From NCBI RefSeq assembly GCF_002280675.1, contig NZ_NCEN01000017.1, forward strand, positions 1-60,425: a stretch of DNA of 60,425 nt, given 5' to 3'. The notes beneath the pieces are model-generated. The model did no database searches. It worked only from the letters and a program-made list of their open reading frames with translations, and was not told where the DNA came from. The stretch's first letter is position 1. Each line of letters begins with the position of its first letter. A program made the translations under genes and the position numbers. This document shows, piece by piece, positions 15,877-24,467 of this stretch. This stretch comes from Novosphingobium sp. 32-60-15. GTDB lineage: Bacteria; Pseudomonadota; Alphaproteobacteria; Sphingomonadales; Sphingomonadaceae.

Positions 15877-17870
15877 GAACGCACCAATTGGTCATGCGGC
15901 AGGCTGGTACCGCTTATCACGCGGCCATTTATTGTCGCCTGCCCTGCACCGGTTCGGCCCATCACGATCATTGAATCCGGCGTAGGACGAATTATCGCGC
16001 GGCGGACTTGCGGGCGAGCCACTACGTAGTGCGGATTTCCCGGAGTAAGCGGGTACAGCCCCAGCATCGACCAGATGTACCAACCGGTCATCGATCCGGC
16101 GTCATCGTCCATGCCATCGGCAAAGCCTTGCGGGGACAGGGCAAAGCTGCGGCCAATCCAAGGCTCTGGCCGTACGCCCGAGTTGGCATAGCGATGTGCG
16201 ACCGGTTGGGTGAGGTATTTGGACACGATAGCATCAGTGGCTGCCTGATCACCCGCCCAGGCAAGAATGTAGGGCACTTGCATATCGGGCTGGTTGGTCA
16301 TGTTGAACAGGTTTTGGGCAAAGAACGCCGACAATTCAGTGTCGAAACGTGGGCCCATCGTCGCCTTGATCCAAGGCAGATCAAACACCGGTGCCCAGCG
16401 GTATTGGGCCAATGTACCTTGATAGAGCCCGCGCGCTTTGACAATATCAGCGTCGGGGCCAAGCTGGTTGAAAGTTGCCAACCACATTTCGCGATAGGCC
16501 AAAGCCTTTTGCCGATGGTGCTGCGCCAAATCATGCTGGCCAAGATCGCTGGCCAGTTCCGCAATGGCCCAATCATCATACGATGCCTCGATCTGCTCAT
16601 CGGGCGTTCCGCGCGCGAGTGTCGCGCTTTCAGCAGCCATCCCTGACAAAGCAGCCTGGGCATCAAACCCGACGATGCCTTTGCGATAAAAATCGAGCAG
16701 CGCGATCCCGGCATGTTCGGTGCGCACGGTCAGGAACGGTTCGTTCAGCGTTGCCCAGCGGCGCTTGCCGGATTGATAGAGGCGGACCAGCGACTTGCCG
16801 ATTTGCCCTGCGCGGACAGGATCGATCAACGCAATCAGGGGCATTTGCGTGCGATAATTGTCCCACATTGCCCAACTGGTGTAATGCTGGTCACCAGCAC
16901 CAAGTTGCACGATTTTGCCATCACTGCCGCGAAAACGGCCGTCGGGATCGGCAATCGCGACAGGCGTTTGCATCACCCGGAACAAGGCTGTGTTGAAGAG
17001 GGCCTGTTCATCGCGTGTGCCCGAAATCGTGATCCGCGAAAGTTCGCTGTCCCATGCGGCCAAGGTTTGACGGGCAATCGCTGTGAACGGGCGCGCGCCA
17101 AGTTCGGCCTCGCGCACGTTGGCAGCTGCTGCGGGATCAATCGAGGAAAGCCCGGTGCGCAATTCCACCACATCACCTGCGCGCGCATCAAGCATCAATG
17201 TCGCGTGTCGCGTCCTGTCACCGTCCCAGCGCGCTTGAACCGCGCGGCCGTTGTGGAGCACGCGCGATGCGGAATGGAGATGATACGTGCCGGCATCACA
17301 CACTGTTCCGGCTGAAAAACTGGCGCGCAAATCGCCATCAGCCTCAGCCATCCAACGTGCTGCGATGTGCTTTGAGTACGTCCGGGCGAAGTCGACCGAT
17401 AGCTGGAGACGGCCTGTGCGCGGCACACGAAAGCGGAGCGCACCGCTGCCGCGCGTTGCTGTCATTTCTGCGACGATTCCGGCGCCATAGCTGACCCGGT
17501 AATAGCCCGCATGCGCGCGTTCACTGCGCTTATCAAAGGCTTGAGCAGGTGCGTCACCAGAATAGACCAGCGTTGCGCGAACATCGCCCCCTGCCCCGCC
17601 GCACCCGACACCAACGCCGCGTGTGTGCGAAAAGCCGTTCAGCGTTGTCGCCGCATAATCGTAGCCTGCGTGATTGGCAGGCGCGGTATCAGGACCAAGC
17701 TGGACCATCCCGTACGGCGCGACCGCAGCGGGGCTAAGCTGGCCGAAATCAGCCAGCGTTCCCACAAACGGGTTGACCAGCATCCCCGGTTGGCTGCGCG
17801 CGGCAACAGGATTGGCAAACGTAAGAGCGGCCAGTGCCAGAGGTCCGGCCAGCTTATGAAAGATGCTCAC
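15864..17870 (-). CDS. Glycoside hydrolase family 92 (alpha-mannosidase-like), exported
   Basis: A 668-residue protein with a signal peptide ending ANPVAA-RS. GH92 landmarks are in order: VNPFVGT near the N-terminus, APYGMVQLGPDT, GYDY.A.TLNGFSHTRGVG, the HYTSWAMWDNYRTQMPL segment, NQPDMQVPYI.AWAG and the C-terminal ADGMDDDAGSMTGWYIWSMLGLYPLTPG. GH92 enzymes are calcium-dependent exo-alpha-mannosidases with an inverting mechanism. The usual G(N/D)(E/D)D.GQMSAWY block reads MDDDAGSMTGWY here, so substrate preference may differ. Its start overlaps the stop of the upstream YdcF-like gene by 4 bp (ATGA), so the two are translationally coupled. Confidence 0.88.
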   Translation of the reverse strand: MSIFHKLAGPLALAALTFANPVAARSQPGMLVNPFVGTLADFGQLSPAAVAPYGMVQLGPDTAPANHAGYDYAATTLNGFSHTRGVGVGCGGAGGDVRATLVYSGDAPAQAFDKRSERAHAGYYRVSYGAGIVAEMTATRGSGALRFRVPRTGRLQLSVDFARTYSKHIAARWMAEADGDLRASFSAGTVCDAGTYHLHSASRVLHNGRAVQARWDGDRTRHATLMLDARAGDVVELRTGLSSIDPAAAANVREAELGARPFTAIARQTLAAWDSELSRITISGTRDEQALFNTALFRVMQTPVAIADPDGRFRGSDGKIVQLGAGDQHYTSWAMWDNYRTQMPLIALIDPVRAGQIGKSLVRLYQSGKRRWATLNEPFLTVRTEHAGIALLDFYRKGIVGFDAQAALSGMAAESATLARGTPDEQIEASYDDWAIAELASDLGQHDLAQHHRQKALAYREMWLATFNQLGPDADIVKARGLYQGTLAQYRWAPVFDLPWIKATMGPRFDTELSAFFAQNLFNMTNQPDMQVPYILAWAGDQAATDAIVSKYLTQPVAHRYANSGVRPEPWIGRSFALSPQGFADGMDDDAGSMTGWYIWSMLGLYPLTPGNPHYVVARPQVRRAIIRPTPDSMIVMGRTGAGQATINGRVISGTSLPHDQLVRSGAK

Positions 17871-19117
17871 GGATCAAGCGGGTCCAGCGGCTCAACATGG
17901 AATGCGGTGGGATCGGGCGTGAACAACACAGAAAACTGATCCGGCCCCGGTGCAATTTTGCCCGGCGTTATGCCCATTTCCTGAAGGCTGCGTTCAGCCA
18001 ACAAGGGACTGGCGATATATTTGATCGTCAGATGATCTGACACGATCAGCGATGGACGATCCGCCGGAAAGCCCGCAGCCAGCAGCAACCGCGCGCAATT
18101 GCGCAAGTTTGTGGTGGTATGGCGCGCGTGGGGTTCGATCAGGATGCGGTCAGCCGGAATGCCGTGCTGCTCTATCAGCAATCGCTTCATTTCAACGGCT
18201 TCGTTAAACGGCGTGCGGTTGGGATGGACGTTGCCGCCGGAAACCACGATGAACGGTGCAACGCCGCGTTTGAACATGGCGGCGGCAAAACCCATGCGAA
18301 TGTGCCCCATCACGCCGGTGCGCGATTGCGCATCCTCTGGCCCGTGGCCAAACACGAGCAGCGCGGGATAGGGATGGTCTGCCCATGCAGTGGCCTTGAC
18401 GCGTGCAACCGCAGCCGCATTTTCACCGCCCAGAAGCGGGCGGAACGGTGCAGCCTCGGTGCGTTCATTCATGCGCAGCAGTCCTGCAGCATAGCGCAGG
18501 GCCAGATCGAAGACCGTATCCCCGCTTTGCCCCGACGCTGCACTGGCAACGCCCTGGGCTTTCAGGACGTTGGTGTATTCTGGATTGGCTATGTCAAAGA
18601 TAAACGCATCAATCTTGGGGTAGCGTGGCGGCGCGCCTTTTGCGTAAACCGCGATAACATGGTTCATGCCCGCAGCCATATCCCGCCAAGCAGCAGACAG
18701 CAGATCGACATCAGCAAGCGCAGCATGACGCGCAAACCGGCCTGATTTGCGCATATGGTCTGTGATCAAGGCTTTTGCCAGCCGCGGATCGCGCGCCAAT
18801 ACGCGCAGGCGGGCATCGACAAGCACGACGTCCGCATCGGTCCAAATCCACGCATCGGCAAGGCATTGCGGCGAAGGCGCGCAATCTGTGGCCGGCACCC
18901 TTGCTGCGCGTTTGGCACCAAGTTGGACAAGTGCCGGATCGGCCGCCAACGCCTTGGCCCAGCCATCGGCATTACGGATCATCACCGGCAGCGGGAATAT
19001 CCGCGCCTCCATCGTATCGGCAAATGCAGCGGTATAGCCCGCAGGGTCCTGCGCTTGTGCCGCCAAAGGCATAAGCGACAGGCCAAGTGCCGCCAGAAGT
19101 ATGGATGCGCGTTTCAT
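17867..19117 (-). CDS. Exported YdcF/ElyC/SanA-like DUF218 protein
   Basis: A 416-residue protein starting MKRASILL, with GGAGAA 6 bp upstream and a signal peptide ending AAQAQ. The C-terminal half is a DUF218 domain: LLVFGHGPED, FIVVSGGNVHPNRTPFNEA, a following VEMKRLLIEQHGIPADRILIEP, and HTTTNLRNCARLL. Proteins of this fold (SanA, ElyC, YdcF) act in envelope metabolism or bind nucleotides, but their enzymology is poorly defined. The N-terminal 200 residues are specific to a longer subgroup. The position between a TonB receptor and a GH92 enzyme suggests a periplasmic role in using the receptor's ligand. The start at 19207 seen in the longer frame lacks a ribosome-binding site. Confidence 0.7.
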   Translation of the reverse strand: MKRASILLAALGLSLMPLAAQAQDPAGYTAAFADTMEARIFPLPVMIRNADGWAKALAADPALVQLGAKRAARVPATDCAPSPQCLADAWIWTDADVVLVDARLRVLARDPRLAKALITDHMRKSGRFARHAALADVDLLSAAWRDMAAGMNHVIAVYAKGAPPRYPKIDAFIFDIANPEYTNVLKAQGVASAASGQSGDTVFDLALRYAAGLLRMNERTEAAPFRPLLGGENAAAVARVKATAWADHPYPALLVFGHGPEDAQSRTGVMGHIRMGFAAAMFKRGVAPFIVVSGGNVHPNRTPFNEAVEMKRLLIEQHGIPADRILIEPHARHTTTNLRNCARLLLAAGFPADRPSLIVSDHLTIKYIASPLLAERSLQEMGITPGKIAPGPDQFSVLFTPDPTAFHVEPLDPLDP

Positions 19118-19187
19118 TGACCGTTCTCCGATGCGCTGCTGCGGCACCCATCGTGTTGATGGATGCCACAAACAAGGCGCGTTTCTA

Positions 19188-21737
19188 TTACCAGCTCTTG
19201 CTGACAATCAGGCGGAAGTTGCGGCCAAACAGCGGGCGGCCGTAGATGGCTTCTGACGCATCTTGCCCGGCCAACTGGTCGGTACGCGGGTTGCCTTCGG
19301 TCAGGCCTTCGGCGTTGGTCAGGTTATCGCCCACCACCTGGAAGCGCCAGTCGCCAGTGGTCAACGTGATGTTGGCACCAAACGTCTGATAGGCAGGCAA
19401 TGACGTGCGGTTGAAAAGATCGACAAAGCGTTCGCCTACAAAATCGTACCGGCCCTGCACTTCGATCCGGCTATCGCCCATATCGAATGTGAAAGTGGGG
19501 CGGATGTTGCCGAACAGCTTTGGTTCACGGATGATCTGGTTTCCGTTCACCGCGCTTGGATCTGCGCCAGCGCTGTTTTCCAGATTGCGGTACTGCGGAT
19601 CGGCCACCGTGACCGATGCGGCAAGATCGAACCAATCGGTTGGCGCAAATTTGCCGTCCATTTCCACGCCCTTGGCCACAGCCTGCCCGACGAACGGCAC
19701 CACTTGATCGTTGCGTCCGGTGACAGGGTTGAACGCCACGAACGATGCGTTGAACGGATCGAAGTCGGTGTAGAAACCGGTGAGGTAGATGTAAGACCGG
19801 CCGAAATCAGCCTTCACACCCGCTTCATACTGACGCGCCTGTGTCTTGACGATGTTCGGCACCGCGTTGAGCGTTACGCCAGCGCCGGGGGGCACTTGCA
19901 GGTTTGAAACGCGGCCATATGCACCAAAGCTGGGTGTGAAATCATAGCTGAGGCCGACGGTCCAGTTGGTGGCAGAGGGCTTCAGCGTGTTGGTTACGCG
20001 CTGGCCGGTGAAGCCACGTGTGTTGTCATCGGCCAAAGTACCGGGCTTGCCCAGATTGACCCCGCCCGTGCTCAAATCGGTATAGCCCGACAGTTCGATC
20101 CATTCCTTGCGGATGCCTGCGTCAAGCCGCAGGCCGGGCGTAATTTCCCATGTATCGTTGGCATAAAGCGCGATGACTTTGCCGTCTGTGTCACCATTGG
20201 TCAGCGTGGTTGCCGCGCGCAGGGTGCCGTTGTCAGTCACATAACCAAGGATCTGGCCCGCAGCATTATACGCGACAAGATCAAGCGTGCGCGGCTGGCC
20301 TGCGACCTCGATCAACATGTCCTGATAGGCCGCAAACGCTGATGTGCCATAGATCGAACCGTAAGTGCCAATCTTGATATCGTGCGTGCCAAAGCCGGTT
20401 TCGAACTTTTTGGTAACGCTAAGATCAGCCTGGGTTGAATGGAACTTGGCTTCGACCGCGCGATATTGGCCCGACATCACCAAACCGGATGCGCTGTTGG
20501 GATCATAAACCGTCGCGCCATTGGTGCCGCCGATGGCATAGCCGATGCGCGTTACCGGATTGGCGACGGTCCCGAACGCGGTGTTTGCCGCTGCAAGGAA
20601 GCCGTTGGCAAAGGTCGTTCCGGCGACGGGGTTGGTGGTGGAATAGAACGCATCAAAGCTGTTCTTGCCGCTGGTCAGGCCAAGCTTGGCAGAAACCAGA
20701 AAGCCGTCAAAATCACCATCATATTGCAGGCCCACGTTGCCAAAACGCATGTGGCGGCCATTGGCGAGATCGCGGCTGAGGTTTTCGATAGCGCCCGTGC
20801 CGGTGCGATAGGCAATGTTCAGCCCGCGCAGCGCTGGCGAGTTCATCGTGCCGGTGAAATAATCGATGAACGGGTTGAGCGATACCGACGGGTTGCGTGG
20901 ATCAGAAACCGGAATTGGCAGATAAAACAGGTTCTTGTCGTTGACGTAGGTACCGGTCAGCTTGATCGAGCCATTGTCGAAATCATGCTTGAGGTTGGCG
21001 CGGATCTGGCCGCCCTTGTCGTTGGGGAAGCCGTTATCGCGATAACCATCGTGCTGGCGCAAGAAGCCACCGATGGCGAAATAGGTGTTTTCTGCCAGTT
21101 TGCCCGATTGCATCAGGTCAAGCCGGTAAAGGCCGGTATCGCCAAGCGTGATTTGCGCGCGGCCACGTGCCTGTTCGCCACCAGTTACGGTGATGTTGTT
21201 GGCGATTGCCGCAGCATTGCTGGCATAGACCGGCGCCGGACCACCGCGCACCACTTCAACGCGCTCGGTCATCAGGTCGAAGCGATTCATGCCTTCGCCC
21301 GAATTGAAAAAGTAGCCATCAATTTCATGATAGAGCGGCAGGCCGTCCTGCTGGAAAATCAGGTAGCCACGGTCGGTCGGGATGCCGCGAACGCGGGTTA
21401 TGTTCTGCACTTCACCGCCGGTTGCTTCCACATGGATGCCGGGGACATTGCCCAGCAATTCAGCGTAGTTCTTTGGCGCAAGCTTGAGAACTTCGTCCTG
21501 CGAAAGCGCATTGACTGCGTATGACACGTCAAAACGGCGCTGTTCACGCGCCGAACCGGTGACGATGATCTGCTTGTCCGGATCGGCATCTGCTTCGTCT
21601 GCCGGAACTTGGCCCTGCGACGATGCTTGCGCTGCTGCGGCCAAGGTTGATTCGGCAGCATGAGCAGTTGCCGTCGCCAACGCGCTGATCGAGCAGATCA
21701 GGCCGATGAAGATGGATTTTGCATGGATAGATTTCAT
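19188..21737 (-). CDS. TonB-dependent receptor of the GH92 operon
   Basis: An 849-residue outer-membrane receptor. The start is MKSIHAKS at 21737, after GGGG; the signal peptide ends TATAHA. After an acidic linker, the TonB-box-like DKQIIVTGSAREQRRFDV leads into the plug (KNYAELLGNVPGIHVEATGGEVQNI, RGIPTDRGYLIFQQDGLPLYHE). The barrel ends in RLIVSKSW, with terminal Trp in place of the more common Phe. The gap to the YdcF-like gene is 70 bp, so the three genes probably form one operon for a glycan or glycoconjugate. The ligand cannot be read from the sequence. Confidence 0.92.
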   Translation of the reverse strand: MKSIHAKSIFIGLICSISALATATAHAAESTLAAAAQASSQGQVPADEADADPDKQIIVTGSAREQRRFDVSYAVNALSQDEVLKLAPKNYAELLGNVPGIHVEATGGEVQNITRVRGIPTDRGYLIFQQDGLPLYHEIDGYFFNSGEGMNRFDLMTERVEVVRGGPAPVYASNAAAIANNITVTGGEQARGRAQITLGDTGLYRLDLMQSGKLAENTYFAIGGFLRQHDGYRDNGFPNDKGGQIRANLKHDFDNGSIKLTGTYVNDKNLFYLPIPVSDPRNPSVSLNPFIDYFTGTMNSPALRGLNIAYRTGTGAIENLSRDLANGRHMRFGNVGLQYDGDFDGFLVSAKLGLTSGKNSFDAFYSTTNPVAGTTFANGFLAAANTAFGTVANPVTRIGYAIGGTNGATVYDPNSASGLVMSGQYRAVEAKFHSTQADLSVTKKFETGFGTHDIKIGTYGSIYGTSAFAAYQDMLIEVAGQPRTLDLVAYNAAGQILGYVTDNGTLRAATTLTNGDTDGKVIALYANDTWEITPGLRLDAGIRKEWIELSGYTDLSTGGVNLGKPGTLADDNTRGFTGQRVTNTLKPSATNWTVGLSYDFTPSFGAYGRVSNLQVPPGAGVTLNAVPNIVKTQARQYEAGVKADFGRSYIYLTGFYTDFDPFNASFVAFNPVTGRNDQVVPFVGQAVAKGVEMDGKFAPTDWFDLAASVTVADPQYRNLENSAGADPSAVNGNQIIREPKLFGNIRPTFTFDMGDSRIEVQGRYDFVGERFVDLFNRTSLPAYQTFGANITLTTGDWRFQVVGDNLTNAEGLTEGNPRTDQLAGQDASEAIYGRPLFGRNFRLIVSKSW

Positions 21738-22114
21738 GGTGGACCCCTGTATTGTCTGGGGCCGCAACTATGAGGGGCGTGCGACAGTGGCGTTACTATC
21801 TGAAATAATTATGAAATATGAAAAACTCGTCGATGATCGGCGCAAGAGCCTGCACTTTATACAATTGATTGCAGATAGTGCGCGGTGATCACGCACCTGA
21901 CGCCATCACGCTGCACACTGTCGCCAGAATTTCATTTAGCGAGGTAATCCCGAGGGATTGGCCATGGACTGCTTCCAGACCATCAGGCGCGCCGTCCGTT
22001 TTTGACGCTTTGCGCACCTACACCATTGGGCACGCAGGAAAAAGGAGGCGGCGAGCGTCATCTATCAGACTTATTTACGCTTTATCCGCCCACTCATAAC
22101 AACGGGTGGCCAAA
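21738..22114. promoter_or_regulatory. Divergent promoter region between two TonB receptor operons
   Basis: A 377-bp intergenic stretch serving the minus-strand receptor/GH92 operon and the plus-strand receptor/PhoD operon. It is locally AT-rich at 21795-21870, where promoter-like TATCTG, AATAATTATG and TATACAATTG stretches lie. CTGTCGCA occurs on the minus strand at 21780-21787, matching the octamer before the phosphatase gene at 6880. No clear gene is present. Confidence 0.45.
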
Positions 22115-24427
22115 ATGAATATGAAGCTTTTGATCGGTACAGCGCTGTCTTCGTCCCTAATGTTTGCAATACCTGCATATGGACAAGCCGAAGGCCAAGC
22201 CGATTCTGCAGTAAACAGCAGCGACACCATTGTCGTCACGGCCCAAAAATTCGAACAGAAACTTGTCGATGTTCCGATCACTATTTCAGCTGTCACGGGC
22301 GAGCGCATTCGTGAACTTGGCATTTCCGACCTTGATGAATTATCAGCATACGTTCCCGGCCTGAACATTCAGGAGCAGAGCGCCAACAATCCGGGCGTGG
22401 TCATTCGCGGGATCACGTCAGATTCCGGCTCGTCACAACAAGGCCCGCGGGTCACGCTTTACTACAACGGCGTCGATATTTCGCGCTCACGCGGGTCATA
22501 TCAGGCAATCTATGATCTTGAGCGCGTGGAGGTGATCAAGGGGCCGCAAGCAACCTTGTTCGGGACCGCTTCGGCAGTCGGTGCGATCAGTCTTGTTTCG
22601 GCAAAACCACAGCCCGGCATCTCGGGGCAATTGACCGCCGGTTATGGCAATTTCAACCAGACGTTGTTAAGCGGCTTCCTCAATTCCGGCGACGAGACCA
22701 TTGCCGCACGCATCGCCTTCGAATGGCGCAAGCGCGATGGTTATGTCGAAAATCTTGCCTTGAGCCAGACTGACGAACTGTATGCGCAAGACCAGCTTGG
22801 CCTGCGTCTTTCCGTCCGCTGGAAACCCAGCGACCGCGTAACCGTGGACCTGACCGGCACATATGACAGGCAGCGCAATGGCGGGACGCCGTTCATTTCG
22901 GGCACCTATGCAACGGCTTCCGGCCCTGCCAATCCGTTTGGCGATGCCAACCTTGGCGGATCGCCGCTGTCGTTGTCCGTTCTGGGCGCACCACAGCTTG
23001 GTCTTGATCGTGATGTCTATGATGCGAACCTGACGGTTGCTGTAGAACTGACCGATGAACTGACGTTCACCACGGTCAACGGCTATCGCGATTTTGACAG
23101 CCTTGAAATTTTCGACGCTGACGGATCTGCTGCTTGGTATCTGGAATTTGCCGAACTGGCACAGGGATGGCAGGCAAGCCACGAAGGCCGCTTCAGCTAC
23201 CAGTCAAGCACCATTCGCGCATCAGCCGGCTGGAACGTGTTCAAGGAAGACGGCGTTCAGGCCGTGCCGTTCTCGTCCGAAGAAGGCACGTTTTTGCAAT
23301 GCGCCGCCAATATCATTCCTGGCCTTGGCTGCGTCAATTCTGCAGGCGTCGTGACGGCCGCACAGGCAACATCGCTGGCCACGCGCGGCCTGTTTAGCCA
23401 GGTTCCCTATTCATCGGAATTCATCAACGGCGGCGTCAACACGGCCTATTCGGTTTTTGCCGACGCCACTTTGATCCCCACGCCATCGCTCGAAATGACT
23501 GTTGGCGCGCGTTATGTTTGGGAAGATCGCCAATCAACGTACTTCGCCCGCGTTCCGCGTCCGGCGCTGAACCCTGCTGGCTTTTCATTGATCCCCGGAC
23601 AAGTGGACACAGCAGGGCAGACGTTTGTGGCGAGCGACAAATCAAACGCATTCCTGCCTCGTTTCAATGTGCTCTATCGCCTGTCTGACCGGACCAATGT
23701 GTTTGCAACGGTATCGAAGGGCCGCCGCTCGCCCGTAGTGCAGCTTTCAGCGGCGCGGATTGTGGGTGTGTCTCAGCCGAACCTGCAATTGGTGCCCGAA
23801 GAAACCGTGTGGAATTACGAAGTGGGCCTGAAGGGCGCGGCTGGTCCGGTGTCCGGTTCGATTGGTGTCTATTACCAGAAATATGATGGCTTCCAGGTGA
23901 GCGTTGTGCAGCCCGATGGCACAACACGCACACAAAGCGCGGGCACGGCGACAAACCTTGGCGTCGAGGCTGAAATCGCCATTCGCGCATCTGATTGGCT
24001 GCAAGTGTTCGGTAACGTCGGCTACATCGATGGCGGGATCGACAAGGATAACACTTTCGCTCCGACATTTTCGGGCGCACGTTTCCGCCTTCAGCCGGAA
24101 TGGCAAGCGGCGGGCGGCTTTACGATCAACGCTCCAATCGGTACCGGCGCACGCTTCTTCATGACGCCAACGGTCACCTATCGCAGCAAGATCTTCTTCG
24201 AACTGCCCAACAACCCACGCACCAGCCAAGGCCCGGTGACGTTGCTCAACATTCGCGGCGGAGTTTCCTTCGCGGATGACAAGTATGAATTGTCGGCCTT
24301 CATGCGCAACGTAACCAACAAGAACTACTTGCTGGATGCAGGCAATACCGGCGGCGCGTTTGGCATTCCGACATACATTCCGGGTGAGCCGCGCTTCTTT
24401 GGCGCTGCGTTTACAGCCCGCTTCTAA
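22115..24427 (+). CDS. TonB-dependent receptor upstream of PhoD
   Basis: A 770-residue receptor. Start ATG 22115 (MNMKLLIGTA) follows GGGTGG; GTG 22106 is in frame but less likely. The signal peptide ends AIPAYG-Q. TonB box and plug: DTIVVTAQKFEQKLVDVPIT, LGISDLDELSAYVPGLN, VVIRGITSD, LERVEVIKGPQATLFGTAS. The barrel ends AAFTARF. The style is that of the abundant Sphingomonad siderophore-like receptors. A PhoD-type phosphatase gene follows after 40 bp, so it may import a phosphate ester, a phosphatase product or a metal needed by PhoD. Ligand unknown. Confidence 0.92.
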   Translation: MNMKLLIGTALSSSLMFAIPAYGQAEGQADSAVNSSDTIVVTAQKFEQKLVDVPITISAVTGERIRELGISDLDELSAYVPGLNIQEQSANNPGVVIRGITSDSGSSQQGPRVTLYYNGVDISRSRGSYQAIYDLERVEVIKGPQATLFGTASAVGAISLVSAKPQPGISGQLTAGYGNFNQTLLSGFLNSGDETIAARIAFEWRKRDGYVENLALSQTDELYAQDQLGLRLSVRWKPSDRVTVDLTGTYDRQRNGGTPFISGTYATASGPANPFGDANLGGSPLSLSVLGAPQLGLDRDVYDANLTVAVELTDELTFTTVNGYRDFDSLEIFDADGSAAWYLEFAELAQGWQASHEGRFSYQSSTIRASAGWNVFKEDGVQAVPFSSEEGTFLQCAANIIPGLGCVNSAGVVTAAQATSLATRGLFSQVPYSSEFINGGVNTAYSVFADATLIPTPSLEMTVGARYVWEDRQSTYFARVPRPALNPAGFSLIPGQVDTAGQTFVASDKSNAFLPRFNVLYRLSDRTNVFATVSKGRRSPVVQLSAARIVGVSQPNLQLVPEETVWNYEVGLKGAAGPVSGSIGVYYQKYDGFQVSVVQPDGTTRTQSAGTATNLGVEAEIAIRASDWLQVFGNVGYIDGGIDKDNTFAPTFSGARFRLQPEWQAAGGFTINAPIGTGARFFMTPTVTYRSKIFFELPNNPRTSQGPVTLLNIRGGVSFADDKYELSAFMRNVTNKNYLLDAGNTGGAFGIPTYIPGEPRFFGAAFTARF

Positions 24428-24467
24428 TCGCACACCCTTCAAGCTCGTTCGACAGGATGCCAGCACG

